Of a stretch of 58,727 bases of DNA, positions 25,138 to 35,011 are shown one piece after another. Position 1 is the stretch's first letter, and every line of letters starts with the position of its first letter. The notes beneath the pieces are model-generated. The model saw nothing but the letters and a program-made list of their open reading frames with translations. It was not told where the DNA came from and ran no database searches. A program made the translations under genes and the position numbers. Where the stretch lies: contig PZPC01000030.1 in NCBI GenBank assembly GCA_003045895.1, positions 1 through 58,727 on the forward strand, written 5' to 3'. This DNA comes from Bacteroidota bacterium (GTDB lineage Bacteria > Bacteroidota > Bacteroidia > Chitinophagales > Saprospiraceae).

Positions 25138-26991
25138 TCAGGCTTCAAAATTTTTCAGGTATTCCCGGGGCGTGATACCCAGGTGTTTCTTAAAAGCCCG
25201 ATTGAACGCGGTTTTAGAATTGAACCCGACCTCCAGTGCCAGGCTCAGGATGGTGTGCTGGTGGTGATCCCCCTGCTCAATGCGCGCCCTAAACGCTTCC
25301 ACCCGGTAAGTATTAATAAAATCAAAGAAATTTTTCTGGAAGCCCTCGTTGATGAGTTTAGAAAGATGGTGCGCCGGCACCTGGGCCAGCTCTGCGAGAT
25401 CTGCCAGGCTCAGCCCGGGGTTGAGGTAGGGTTGCTCGCGGATGACCAAGGCTTCCAAAGCGGCCACCTCCGAGGCATTGAGGGCAGCCGACGGCTTGAT
25501 CGGCCGGGGCAGGCGCGGGGTAGCCGCCACTGGCGCGGGAGATGCGGTCTCCAACGGATGGCGGAAGATCTGGGGTTGCAGGATCATAAAATATCCCATC
25601 GTGAAAACAGCGATGGCCAGGACCAGCCAGGCCAGGTCTACCATTTTAGCCGCTACCAGCCCCCCATCAAAAGACATCCACCAGCCTATTCCCACTACCA
25701 CATAAGTGGCTAACCACAACCCCAGCGCACCCCCCTGGAGGAGGAGGAGCGTTTGGAGAAACTTGTTTTTGGCCGGATCAATTTCGGCCAATTGCCGGAT
25801 GAGCCTGCTACATTTAAACCAGTAATACAGACTATACAATGCCCCGGCCCCGGCGGTCAGCGCGAAGAAATGCCCCAGCTTGAGGTTAACAATTTCCAGC
25901 ATCAGGGTAAAATTATCCCTGATGATCAGGGGCGCATACACCAGCAGCGCTAGCAATAGCGGCAGGAAGCGCCAGGCAATAGCAGCGAACGGCTCTTCCT
26001 CCTCGTCTTCACGTAAGGCACGCAAGTACCACCAAAACAGTGGCCCGTAGAGAAAGTAGATCAGGTCGGGGATGAGTGTCAGCTTGGGGAATTGCTGAAA
26101 AACTTCCCGGTTAAAGGCAGCCAGCCGGGCTAATAAAACCAGCGCCACCACCAGAATTAAAGCAGACAAAATACGGTTGGCTTGCCGGTGGCGGTCTTTA
26201 AAACTATTGATCACCACCACCAACAAAAGCCCCTGGATGGCCGCCAGCAACAAGACCAGGTTGTAGCCATTGAACAGGCTGTTGGTCAGATCCTCCCAGT
26301 TGGCGATCCGCAGGTTCTGGAGTTCGGCAGCGTGATCCAGTTCGTAAACAAACTGCCGGTTCGGGCGGGAAAGGCCATTTTTATTGCTTTCGATAGCAGC
26401 CCAACTACCCCGGCAAATTTTGAACTCCGTCAGGCTAGACCGGATTGGCATGGTAGCCACAAAGCTACCGTCGGGTTGCCGTTTCAGCTGGTATTTTTTA
26501 TCCCCCGGCGACCACCCATTGAAAGAACCCACCAGGTAGAGGCTGGCATCCACGGGCGTATTCTCCGGAATTGCGACCACCCGCACCGGCAAGGTGTCCA
26601 CAAAAGGAATCTGGTCTTTGAGGTCTTCCCAGCTGAGCACCTGCACGCGAAGGGTATCCGAAAACACCTTGGCACTTTGGTAGAAATGGTTATTAATAGC
26701 CTGCCCGAAGCGCCCACCCTCGACAGACTTCCAGCTCCCCCGCGTTATTTTGTAATCAAAATCAGGCATGGGGGTCAGGAAATGGTAGATCCAGCGCCCG
26801 TCGGCCAGGGGCTGAAAGCGAAAATTGCTATCGCGCGGCTGCCAGTTGTTGAAACTGCCGACCAGGTACAAGCTGTCCGTTGCGGGTGTGTAAACCGGTA
26901 CTTTATCCAAAAGAACCGTCAACTGGGCCACCGCCAAGGTCGGAAAGCAACAGCTAAACAGAAAAATACAATTGGATAGAAAACGCTTCAT
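25138..26991 (-). CDS. Membrane-bound AraC-type regulator with tandem CBM-like sensor domains
   Basis: 617 residues. A signal peptide (1-22) leads to two copies of a carbohydrate-binding-like (CBM20/CBM48, AMPK-type) beta-sandwich. LYLVGSFNNW at 41-50 recurs as LYLVGSFNGW at 151-160, RGSWKSVE at 84 as RGSWAAIE at 194, and SWEDL at 120 as NWEDL at 231, all 110 residues apart, so the unit is an exact tandem duplication. Seven or eight membrane helices follow (about 243-470), then a linker and a cytoplasmic AraC helix-turn-helix domain (about 515-617, ending GFNSKTAFNRAFKKHLGITP). It could read a periplasmic glycan and act directly on DNA. 7TM-AraC proteins are common in Bacteroidota; the duplicated CBM-like input is unusual. 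Target genes are unknown. Confidence 0.88.
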   Translation of the reverse strand: MKRFLSNCIFLFSCCFPTLAVAQLTVLLDKVPVYTPATDSLYLVGSFNNWQPRDSNFRFQPLADGRWIYHFLTPMPDFDYKITRGSWKSVEGGRFGQAINNHFYQSAKVFSDTLRVQVLSWEDLKDQIPFVDTLPVRVVAIPENTPVDASLYLVGSFNGWSPGDKKYQLKRQPDGSFVATMPIRSSLTEFKICRGSWAAIESNKNGLSRPNRQFVYELDHAAELQNLRIANWEDLTNSLFNGYNLVLLLAAIQGLLLVVVINSFKDRHRQANRILSALILVVALVLLARLAAFNREVFQQFPKLTLIPDLIYFLYGPLFWWYLRALREDEEEEPFAAIAWRFLPLLLALLVYAPLIIRDNFTLMLEIVNLKLGHFFALTAGAGALYSLYYWFKCSRLIRQLAEIDPAKNKFLQTLLLLQGGALGLWLATYVVVGIGWWMSFDGGLVAAKMVDLAWLVLAIAVFTMGYFMILQPQIFRHPLETASPAPVAATPRLPRPIKPSAALNASEVAALEALVIREQPYLNPGLSLADLAELAQVPAHHLSKLINEGFQKNFFDFINTYRVEAFRARIEQGDHHQHTILSLALEVGFNSKTAFNRAFKKHLGITPREYLKNFEA

Positions 26992-27067
26992 GCCAGCTCA
27001 GTAATTCCCCCAAAGGTACAAAGTAAAGCAGATAAAAAAACCGGTGCAGGCTTTGGTTCTTCTCGGG

Positions 27068-28696
27068 CTAAACCAACAGGGCGAAGAGAATTTGGACAAA
27101 TAAAATCTTCATGATCAGCATAATGGGCAGGATGAGGGTGTAGCCAATAGTCGGCAGCTTGTTGTCGGCCTGCCCGAGGGCGTACTCGAGGATTGCCGGT
27201 TGGGTAGCCACCATCCCCGACAGCAAGCCGTAGGGAATGCGCAACCAACGGTAGCCCAGCCACAAGGTGACAAAGGCAGTGGTGGTGGCAATGATGGCAC
27301 CGGCCAGGAACAGCCAGCCGCCGCCCGCCAGCATGGTATTCAGAAAGGTGTGCCCCGAACGAATCCCAATACCGGCCAACAGCATGATCAGCCCCAACTG
27401 GCGCAGCACCAGGTTGGCGCCGTACGGCAATGTCCAGACAATGGGTCCGGTGCGCCGCAAAGCCCCCAGCAGGAGCGCTACAATCAGCGGCCCACCCGCA
27501 AAACCCAGGCTAAACGACAACCCTCCCGGCAGGGTAAAGGTGACCATTCCCAACAACAGGCCCAGGGCCATCCCGGAGCCAAAAGAAAGCAGGTTGATGT
27601 GGTTGAGCGCTTCGTAGCTGTTGCCAAAAAGGCGGGCCAGTTTCCCGAAGTCCGTGCGCCGGGCAATCACCAGCACCCGGTCACCCAACTCCAGTACCGT
27701 CTCGCCATTGGCCAGCAGATCTACGTCGCCGCGCTGAATCCGGGTGATGATAGTGGAGAATTGCTCCGCCAGGTTCAGCGAAGCGATCTTTTCGCCCGCA
27801 ATTTTAGGGTTCGAGACAAACATCCGCCGGATGTCGAAAATGGTCCGGTCGTAGGACAGCTCCTCGCCATAGGATTCCCCCAGCAGTTGGGCAACCTCTG
27901 CCACTACCTGCGCGCTGCCCACCAGGACAATGCGGTCGCCCAACTGCAGTTGGGTGTCCATATTGGGGAGTTCGTCCTGCCCGTCCCGCCGCATGCGCCC
28001 GAAAACAATACGCTGGTGAAACTGCTGGAAAATAGTCCGTAGCGGCAACCCCACCACTTCCGCGTGGGTTACCGCTACGGTTTGCCGAACCAGGTGATCA
28101 TTCAGTGGATAAATGTTGTTCAATTGCTCGGCTTCGGTCTGGTAGTCGATCTTCAGCCACCGGCGCAGCAGCCCGATCGCCAGCATCACCCCCAATACGC
28201 CCATAGGGTACGAAAGGGAATACCCGACAACCGCCGCATTGGTCAGCTTTTCCTGCAATTCCAGGGGTTGAGACAGCTGGATCAAGTCGATCAGAGCCGC
28301 CAGCGAAGCCGTGTTGGTCGAACTCCCGGCCAACAAACCTGCCGAAGTAGCCGCATCTAAGCCAAAGAGGAAATGGATACCCACGGTGATCGCACTGGAA
28401 AGCACCAGCATCGCAACGATGAAAAGGAAGTTGCGCATTCCCTGGGCCCGGAAAGTCGCAAAGAAACTCGGGCCGCTACTCAGCCCAATGGTGTACACAA
28501 ACATAGACAACCCCAGCACAATGACAATATCGGGCATGGCCAGCCCGGGGTCCAGGGCACCAAAAGCCAACCCCACGAACAACACGGCGGCTACCCCCAA
28601 CCGGGCACCGCGAATAGGAATGTTCCCCACCCAGTAACCAATAGCTGAAACGACAAAGAGGAGCAGTACGGGCGATGTTTTGAATGCTTCAATCAT
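27068..28696 (-). CDS. AspT/YidE-family transporter with two TrkA-C domains
   Basis: 542 residues. Two membrane halves (about 1-165 and 375-542) flank two RCK_C (TrkA-C) domains (about 200-375). The conserved glycine-rich stretches (FVYTIGLSSGPSFF, LAGSSTNTASLAALI; MLLAGIGIRSGHTFL, GMVATQPAILEYAL) mark the duplicated AspT-AsaT antiporter repeat. Family members exchange aspartate for alanine or carry dicarboxylates; the substrate here is unknown. It is 77 bases upstream of the AraC-type gene on the same strand, so they may be linked. Confidence 0.88.
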   Translation of the reverse strand: MIEAFKTSPVLLLFVVSAIGYWVGNIPIRGARLGVAAVLFVGLAFGALDPGLAMPDIVIVLGLSMFVYTIGLSSGPSFFATFRAQGMRNFLFIVAMLVLSSAITVGIHFLFGLDAATSAGLLAGSSTNTASLAALIDLIQLSQPLELQEKLTNAAVVGYSLSYPMGVLGVMLAIGLLRRWLKIDYQTEAEQLNNIYPLNDHLVRQTVAVTHAEVVGLPLRTIFQQFHQRIVFGRMRRDGQDELPNMDTQLQLGDRIVLVGSAQVVAEVAQLLGESYGEELSYDRTIFDIRRMFVSNPKIAGEKIASLNLAEQFSTIITRIQRGDVDLLANGETVLELGDRVLVIARRTDFGKLARLFGNSYEALNHINLLSFGSGMALGLLLGMVTFTLPGGLSFSLGFAGGPLIVALLLGALRRTGPIVWTLPYGANLVLRQLGLIMLLAGIGIRSGHTFLNTMLAGGGWLFLAGAIIATTTAFVTLWLGYRWLRIPYGLLSGMVATQPAILEYALGQADNKLPTIGYTLILPIMLIMKILFVQILFALLV

Positions 28697-28732
28697 ACCC
28701 GCAAAGGTAGGCTAAGTATTAGTTAATCAGGA

Positions 28733-29398
28733 CTAATCAGGGTGCCGATCGGCCAGAAAATTCCGCGCGGCACGGTAGGCGCGCCAGCGGGTTATCGCTT
28801 CCCCAACAACCAGCAGCACCAGAGCGCCCCCAAACAGGAGGTTGCGCGTCAGTTCCGTTGATGAAGTAAACCGGTCATAGAAATTCCGGATTAGCAAAAC
28901 CTCTATTAAAATGACCAGCGCCGATAGGGCCAGCAGCAGGATGGTGCCTGCCCGGGTGATGGTATTGATCCGGGTATCTTGTAAGCGCAGGGACTTGCGC
29001 AGCAGCAACTTGGCTAGCTCGTGACGGGGCGATATCCGCAACAACTCCTTAGCAACGTGTTCGGCCTGAGCGGGTTCCAGTATTTGCAGATAGGCCGCGG
29101 CCTTGCGAAAAAGCAGCTTTTCGAACAACAACTGCTTGTCCACTTCCGGCACCCGGCAGGTAGGTTCCAGCACCCCCAGGATAGCCTGGTCGGTGATGGC
29201 TAGAAATTGGCGGTAAGCGCCTACTTCAAACAAGGCGTTGGTGTAGGTAAAGAGCAAAGTGTGCTGCTCTTCCTCGTCCAATCGGCCAATCTGTTGCTCC
29301 CGTTCCTCGTAGAAACGAATCAGGCCGTGGTAATTCCGGGGTTCAATCGCCAGGAAATCGCGGTATGTACGAGAATGATATGTCGGACGAATATGCAT
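28733..29398 (-). CDS. Hypothetical protein with helical repeat and two membrane helices
   Basis: 221 residues. The first 135 are helical and resemble TPR-like repeats (QHTLLFTYTNALFEVGAYRQ, RKAAAYLQILEPAQAEHVA). Two hydrophobic helices follow at about 148-168 and 185-202, and the C-terminus is basic. The soluble domain probably faces the cytoplasm. The family is not recognised. The gene lies 36 bases upstream of the AspT-type transporter on the same strand. Function unknown. Confidence 0.65.
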   Translation of the reverse strand: MHIRPTYHSRTYRDFLAIEPRNYHGLIRFYEEREQQIGRLDEEEQHTLLFTYTNALFEVGAYRQFLAITDQAILGVLEPTCRVPEVDKQLLFEKLLFRKAAAYLQILEPAQAEHVAKELLRISPRHELAKLLLRKSLRLQDTRINTITRAGTILLLALSALVILIEVLLIRNFYDRFTSSTELTRNLLFGGALVLLVVGEAITRWRAYRAARNFLADRHPD

Positions 29399-29459
29399 TA
29401 CTATTTAAAACGAATTTCGAAAAAAAAGTTGCCAGGAAATGGGCTTTTTTTTTCGCCAG

Positions 29460-30230
29460 CTACCCGGCCGGTCCGTCGGCTTCCACCAGCGCGTACAGCA
29501 CCGGCTTGCTCGGGCTCACGTCCAGCACCATGCTCGTTACCTGCAGCTGCAAACAGAACAGCCCATCGGCAATCGTTGTCGGTACGTAGACCAACTCGGA
29601 GATGGTTGCCGCCGTACGGGTGGCGTAGGGGTATTGCCAAAAGGCGTGGTGGGCCAGCAGCTGGCCGGCGTCCTCTTCCCGGTCGACGGAGGGCAGGTCG
29701 AGGAGCAGGTGATCCACCCCGTAATCGACCAGCAGCTGGGCAGCCGCTTGCTGCAGGTAGGGCGGGTTGGTACCCGAATACTGGCGGCTGTTTTTATCCG
29801 CATCATTGGGCAGGGTGCGGATAATAACGGCCGCTACTTCGCCAGGACGCAGCACGGCAGCCAATTGTTCGCGGGTGATGACCCGGTCGCCGTCAGCCTG
29901 TCGTGCAGGGTAAAGGCTGACCAGGCGGGCCGTAAAGTGGAATCGCCGTAAACAATCGCTCAGGTAATAAGGCGCCCGGGCAATGTGGCCCACACACTCG
30001 GTATGGGTACCATTGCCGTGTGGATTGAGCCGGATATTCATAAAATTGACCAATCCGCCCTGCGCCGTCGATCCCACAAAATCGCCCGCTACCACCGGAA
30101 AGGCTTCCGCCAATGGAGCATAGAAACAATTCGGAGCCACCCCGTCGAAACGCAGCGGAATGCTGATGTCCAGCGGCTGGTTCAGGTCGGCCGTGAAAAA
30201 TTTTTCTTGAATTTTTAAATGTACCTGCAT
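29460..30230 (-). CDS. Cyclase-family metal hydrolase (kynurenine-formamidase-like)
   Basis: 256 residues of the cyclase/KynB family. The metal motif HGNGTHTE is at 71-78, and a second histidine cluster (LLAHHAFWQYPYA) follows near residue 190. Family members hydrolyse N-formylkynurenine, other amides or polyketide-derived esters with two zinc or manganese ions. The short N-terminal extension without a signal suggests a cytosolic enzyme. No tryptophan-degradation genes lie nearby, so the substrate is not assigned. Its start is 272 bases from the divergent SusC gene. Confidence 0.85.
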   Translation of the reverse strand: MQVHLKIQEKFFTADLNQPLDISIPLRFDGVAPNCFYAPLAEAFPVVAGDFVGSTAQGGLVNFMNIRLNPHGNGTHTECVGHIARAPYYLSDCLRRFHFTARLVSLYPARQADGDRVITREQLAAVLRPGEVAAVIIRTLPNDADKNSRQYSGTNPPYLQQAAAQLLVDYGVDHLLLDLPSVDREEDAGQLLAHHAFWQYPYATRTAATISELVYVPTTIADGLFCLQLQVTSMVLDVSPSKPVLYALVEADGPAG

Positions 30231-30250
30231 ACTTAAGTCAGCTGATTTCC

Positions 30251-30281
30251 TTGCAAATTAGGAATAAAATGGTTATCCTTG
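30251..30281 (+). promoter_or_regulatory. Possible promoter for the SusC/SusD operon
   Basis: A -7-like box TATCCTTG (30274-30281, one mismatch to TAnnTTTG) has TTG at 30251-30253. If used, the transcript would have a 5' leader of about 215 bases containing the hairpin at 30435-30465. Evidence is only the motif. Confidence 0.3.
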
Positions 30282-30434
30282 CTTTATAGGACCAGCTAGA
30301 TTACGACGCTCAACTCCTATTCTTTCAACGCATCATCTTAGCTTCAGGCCACCTGCCACTACGATCCAGGTGCTTCCTGACCACGGTGGTTACCGGGGTA
30401 ACCATTTACTAGACCAAAAAAAACAGGAACTCAA

Positions 30435-30465
30435 AATCCATTGGATAGTCGCTATCCGATGGATT
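30435..30465 (+). promoter_or_regulatory. Leader hairpin upstream of the SusC gene
   Basis: AATCCATTGGATAG and CTATCCGATGGATT form a 14-base-pair stem (one U-G pair) with a three-base TCG loop, 38 bases before the SusC ATG. No T run follows, so it is not a simple terminator. It could be a DNA operator (a dyad) or an RNA leader structure. Confidence 0.45.
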
Positions 30466-30502
30466 GCGCTTGCTATTGTTACTCACTAAATTTATTTAAA
30501 AA

Positions 30503-33500
30503 ATGAAGTTATTAAACACCTTACTCCTACTGGTCGGCGGCGTACCACTCCTGGTCGCACAGAACCTGGCAGTCTCCGGAATGGTGACGAGCGAAGACGA
30601 CGGCCAACCCCTCATCGGTGTCAACATTCTGATCAGAGGAACGGCGACGGGTACCGTCACCGACCTGAACGGCACCTACAAAATTGACGCGCCAGCCGAT
30701 GCCACCCTGCGTTTCTCCTACACGGGTTATGCCCCGCAGGATATCCCCATCAATGGCCGCAGTACCATTGACGTCAAGCTGGCCGTTGGCGCCCGTCTGG
30801 ACGAAATTGTGGTGACCGCACTGGGTATCTCCCGGGAAAAGAAGGCCCTCGGTTACGCGGTTCAGGAAATCAGTGGCGACGAATTGGCCGCCACCCAGGA
30901 GAGCAATGTCATTGATGCACTGCAGGGCAAGGTAGCCGGGGTACTGATCAACAGTTCTTCGGGCGCACCGGGGGCAGGTGCGAGTATCATCATTCGGGGT
31001 ATTTCCTCGTTTGGCGACAACAACCAGCCCCTTTTCGTAGTGGACGGCGTCCCGATTGACAACAGCACCATTGCGGGCAGCAACCTCCCCAGCGCGGGTT
31101 CCAATGCCGTGAACAGCGCCGAGCAGGCCAGCTTTAGCAACCGCGCCGCCGACATCAACCCTGCCGATATCGAAAGCATGTCGATCCTGAAAGGGCCCGC
31201 AGCAACCGCGCTTTACGGCTTACGGGCCGCCAATGGGGTGGTGCTGATTACAACTAAAAAAGGACAGGCCGGACGTACCCAGGTGTCCCTCAACAGTTCT
31301 TACGGCATCTCCGAATTGGCCAAGCGGCCAGACTACCAGACCGTCTACCGCGAAGGACGCTTCGGGCGCCTGCGCTTCAATGGCGATGGCTCACCGCTGC
31401 GCTTCCAGAACTTTGGCCCCAAAATATACCCCGGGCTCACCCCGGTTTTCGATCCGATTGCCGACTTCTTCCAGAACGGTTATTCCCAGGACCATGCCCT
31501 CAGCATTTCCGGCGGGTCGGATAAGGCAACCTACGCCACGTCTTTCTCTTATTACGACGAAGAAGGGATTATTCCCTTTTCCGACTGGCAACGCATTACC
31601 GGAAGACTGAGCGGAACTGTAAAAGCTTCCGACAAATTGAGTTTTAATGGCTCCGTCAATTATACCAATTCCGGTGGCAACCGCCCCCACTCCGGAGACA
31701 AATCGATCATGTCCGCCCTCAGTTACCAGGCTACAAGCTTCGACATCAATGATTACATCAATGCCGATGGCAACCAGAATGGCTACTCCGATGGCATTAT
31801 TGACAACCCCCGCTACCTGGCCGAATTCTCGACCCTGGTCGACGATGTAGACCGGATGATTGGCAACCTGGGCTTCACCTACGAACCGGCCGACTGGTTT
31901 ACCATGACCTACCGGGCGGGTTTGGACTTCTACAGTGACAACCGCGAACGCATTGTCCCCAACGGCCTGGATGTGTCTTCGCAGGTGGGTGGTTTCATCA
32001 TTGAAACGGGCATCAACCAGCGGCAGCTCAATTCCACGCTAACCCTTAATTTTCGGCGGCAACTGACCGAAAAGATAGGTGCCAGCCTGCTACTAGGGCA
32101 AGAAGTAAACGAACGCCGCAGCGAGTCGCTGATTGTCAGGGGCGAACGGTTTACCGAACCCAATTTCTACCACCTCAACAACACGGAGGTTGGTTTTAAT
32201 GAAAACAGCCAGTCTTTGCGCCGGATTGTGAGCGGTTTTGGCTTGTTGAGTTTTGATTTTGACAACGCCATTTACCTCGACCTCACGGGTCGCAACGACT
32301 GGTCAAGCACCTTGCCGGTGAAAAACCGCTCCTTCTTTTACCCTTCGGCAAGTTTGTCGATTGTACTATCCGACCTCGTGACCTTGCCCAACTTCTTTTC
32401 TTTTGCCAAAGTACGCGGTTCGTGGGCCCAGGTGGCCAAGGATACGGATCCCTACCTGATCGGTTCGTTATTTGAGCAAGACCCCACCTTTCCTCAGTTT
32501 GGCACCAATGGGTTTCGGTTGAGTTCTGTTTTCGGGGACCTGAACCTGAAGCCCGAGACGACCACTTCGCAGGAGGTGGGGCTGGATTTGCGTTTCTTTC
32601 GCAACCGGCTAGGGATTGATTTAGCGGTGTACCGGCAAAATTCCAAGGATCAGATTTTACAGGTTCCGGTATCCAACACCACGGGGTATTCCCGCTTCCT
32701 CACCAATGCTGGTGAGATCGAGAACAAAGGCGTGGAATTGCTGGTCAGTGCAACGCCCATTCAGGGCCGCCACTTCCGCTGGGATGCCAGCATCAACTAC
32801 ACCCGCAACCGCGGCGAGGTCATTTCCATCCGCGAAGGTATTGAAGAGATCGTTCGTTTCGAAGGCACGGGAGGTATTACGGCCAAGCTGGTTCCCGGCG
32901 GCATGGTCGGTGATTTATATGGTTACGCCTTCAGGCGCGACAATGCGGGCAACCTGATCATCGGTAGCGATGGTTTTCCGTCCATTGATGATACCGAGCT
33001 GGTGAAGGTGGGCAATGCTTTACCCAACTTTACCGCAGGGATGACCAACTCCTTCAGCTACAAAGGCCTGGGGCTGTCGTTTCTGCTGGAATGGCGCGAC
33101 GGGGGCGATGCCGTAGACATGGGTATCCGCAACGGCATCCGCAACGGTATTCTGGCACAAAATGCCCGCCAGTACGAAGAAGTCATCTTCAATGGCGTCA
33201 CCGCCACGGGCGAACCCAATACCCAAGCCGTAGAAATTGATGGCGAGACGTTGTACCGCAGCTTTAACCGCTACAATGGTGCTGCGGAAGTTATTCTGGA
33301 AGATGTCTCCTGGTTCCGCCTCCGGCGGGCGAGCCTCTTCTACAACCTGCCAAAGTCGCTGCTGGGTGGGGGCAAATTTATCCGGTCGGCCCGGGTGACC
33401 CTTTCCGGGAACAACCTCTACATCAACACGCCATTCCGTGGGTTCGACCCCGAGACCAACTACCTGGGCGCCGGATCGAGTATCTACGGCTTTACGGGGC

Positions 33501-33553
33501 TGCAAACACCGGGAACGCGGTCTTACACGGCCAGTCTGAACCTGACTTTTTAA
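30503..33553 (+). CDS. SusC/RagA-family TonB-dependent outer-membrane transporter
   Basis: 1016 residues. The signal peptide ends near LLVAQ. A carboxypeptidase-regulatory-like domain (about 22-95, VSGMVTSEDDGQPLIGVNIL) precedes the plug, which starts at LDEIVVTALG (a TonB-box-like stretch) and contains NVIDALQGKVAGV and SIIIRGISS. The rest is a 22-strand barrel ending in SYTASLNLTF with a terminal aromatic residue. There is no STN domain, so no direct sigma-factor signalling is expected. With SusD it imports large substrates (glycans or peptides) across the outer membrane. The SusD gene follows after 42 bases. The glycan is unknown; no glycoside hydrolase lies nearby. Confidence 0.96.
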   Translation: MKLLNTLLLLVGGVPLLVAQNLAVSGMVTSEDDGQPLIGVNILIRGTATGTVTDLNGTYKIDAPADATLRFSYTGYAPQDIPINGRSTIDVKLAVGARLDEIVVTALGISREKKALGYAVQEISGDELAATQESNVIDALQGKVAGVLINSSSGAPGAGASIIIRGISSFGDNNQPLFVVDGVPIDNSTIAGSNLPSAGSNAVNSAEQASFSNRAADINPADIESMSILKGPAATALYGLRAANGVVLITTKKGQAGRTQVSLNSSYGISELAKRPDYQTVYREGRFGRLRFNGDGSPLRFQNFGPKIYPGLTPVFDPIADFFQNGYSQDHALSISGGSDKATYATSFSYYDEEGIIPFSDWQRITGRLSGTVKASDKLSFNGSVNYTNSGGNRPHSGDKSIMSALSYQATSFDINDYINADGNQNGYSDGIIDNPRYLAEFSTLVDDVDRMIGNLGFTYEPADWFTMTYRAGLDFYSDNRERIVPNGLDVSSQVGGFIIETGINQRQLNSTLTLNFRRQLTEKIGASLLLGQEVNERRSESLIVRGERFTEPNFYHLNNTEVGFNENSQSLRRIVSGFGLLSFDFDNAIYLDLTGRNDWSSTLPVKNRSFFYPSASLSIVLSDLVTLPNFFSFAKVRGSWAQVAKDTDPYLIGSLFEQDPTFPQFGTNGFRLSSVFGDLNLKPETTTSQEVGLDLRFFRNRLGIDLAVYRQNSKDQILQVPVSNTTGYSRFLTNAGEIENKGVELLVSATPIQGRHFRWDASINYTRNRGEVISIREGIEEIVRFEGTGGITAKLVPGGMVGDLYGYAFRRDNAGNLIIGSDGFPSIDDTELVKVGNALPNFTAGMTNSFSYKGLGLSFLLEWRDGGDAVDMGIRNGIRNGILAQNARQYEEVIFNGVTATGEPNTQAVEIDGETLYRSFNRYNGAAEVILEDVSWFRLRRASLFYNLPKSLLGGGKFIRSARVTLSGNNLYINTPFRGFDPETNYLGAGSSIYGFTGLQTPGTRSYTASLNLTF

Positions 33554-33595
33554 TAGATAACTCTGGTTATCCAAGTCACCATTAAATCTAAAATT

Positions 33596-35011
33596 ATGCG
33601 CAAGCTATTTAAATATTATCTGCCCCTGCTGTTACTCCTCTTCTGGTTCAACAGCTGCGAAGATTACCTGGACGTCAATGACGACCCCAACCGCCTCACG
33701 GAAGTAGGGCTGAATTCCCTGCTGCCGGCCATTGAGTTGCGCCTGGCCGATGCCCAGTACTCGGCTACGCAAACGGCCGCACAAGTGACCCAACAGACCG
33801 GCTCTTACTTCGGCTATTTCGAAAACTTCACGATGGCGGGAACCTGGTCAACCCTTTACCTGCGGGTGCTGGCCAATGCCAATATCCTGGCCCAACAAGC
33901 CGCAACGGCCAAAGCCCCCAACTACGAGGGGATCGGCTACGCCTTGCAGGCTTATGGCCTGACCATGCTGACCGACATCTGGGAAGCGGCACCCTGGACG
34001 CAAGCCTTTGACGGCAGCAACAACCTCGAACCGGCCTACGACGACCAGCCCGTCCTCTACAACGAAATCAGCAGCTTACTGGATCGTGCCCTGCCCCTGC
34101 TGCAGTATACCCCCGTGGACTGCACCGCCGAAATTTGCGTAGCAGCGAGCAGCGATCTTATTTACGGCGGCGATCTGGACAAGTGGATCAAAATGGTCTA
34201 CGCACTGCGGGCCCGACTGGCCGTGCATTTACTCAACAAAGGCAACGCCAATGCCACCGCCGCCATCAGCGCGGCCAGCCAGGCTTTCGCCAGCAACGAC
34301 GATGATTTCGAATTCGCCTACAATGCCGTTACCCGTAACCCCTGGCATACCGACGTGGCCCTGGCCAACAACACCGGCAACCTGACGGTGGCCCAGGGCG
34401 TTTACGCCGTGCAGTTGCTCAACGGAGACATTTACAACGTCATTGACCCCCGCCGGGAAATCCTGCTCGGAGAGGCCGACGGCGGCAACTACGTAGGCGT
34501 GAACAGCTACGATGACAACGCCCCAACCAACACGGTCGATTTCACGGTAGACACCTACCAAAGCCGCGAGCAGACACCGATGGCGATGCTTACCTACGCC
34601 GAAATGAAATTCATCGAGGCCGAGGCCAACCTCCAACTCGGGCAATCGGGGCCAGCTTACACGGCCTACCTGGCCGGTATCCAGGCCAGTATGGACAAGT
34701 ACGGCGTGGCCGACGCAGCCGCCTACCTGAGTGATCCGGCCGTCGCGGTAGGAGCGGCTAACCTAACCCTCGACCTGGTCATGAAGGAAAAATACCTGGC
34801 CATGTACCTCAACTACGAAGTCTGGACCGATATGCGGCGGCACAACTATGCCACGGCGGTCTACCGGGGCTTCGTGGTCCCCGACACCCAGCGCTGGGGA
34901 GGCCCGGCCCAACGGGCGCTTTTTCCCATCGACGAGTTCAACCGCAATGGTACGGAAGTGGGCAAAGTGGTGCGCAGCTACAGTACACCGATGTGGCGCG
35001 ATGGCAATTAA
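33596..35011 (+). CDS. SusD/RagB-family lipoprotein (SusD-like_2 type)
   Basis: 471 residues, with the lipoprotein cysteine at 21 (FWFNSC). The start of the mature protein, EDYLDVNDDPNR, and the pattern of helices through the sequence are those of the SusD-like_2 group, which pairs with SusC barrels whose substrate is often peptide or unknown. SusD is the lid that captures substrate at the cell surface. The late segment MRRHNYATAVYRGFVVPD and the closing MWRDGN match this group. Position directly after the SusC gene confirms the pair. Confidence 0.93.
   Translation: MRKLFKYYLPLLLLLFWFNSCEDYLDVNDDPNRLTEVGLNSLLPAIELRLADAQYSATQTAAQVTQQTGSYFGYFENFTMAGTWSTLYLRVLANANILAQQAATAKAPNYEGIGYALQAYGLTMLTDIWEAAPWTQAFDGSNNLEPAYDDQPVLYNEISSLLDRALPLLQYTPVDCTAEICVAASSDLIYGGDLDKWIKMVYALRARLAVHLLNKGNANATAAISAASQAFASNDDDFEFAYNAVTRNPWHTDVALANNTGNLTVAQGVYAVQLLNGDIYNVIDPRREILLGEADGGNYVGVNSYDDNAPTNTVDFTVDTYQSREQTPMAMLTYAEMKFIEAEANLQLGQSGPAYTAYLAGIQASMDKYGVADAAAYLSDPAVAVGAANLTLDLVMKEKYLAMYLNYEVWTDMRRHNYATAVYRGFVVPDTQRWGGPAQRALFPIDEFNRNGTEVGKVVRSYSTPMWRDGN

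Noticed and set aside
30251-30502. SusC leader as a known riboswitch
   Set aside because: Only one simple hairpin is seen; no conserved core of a known riboswitch class was recognised.
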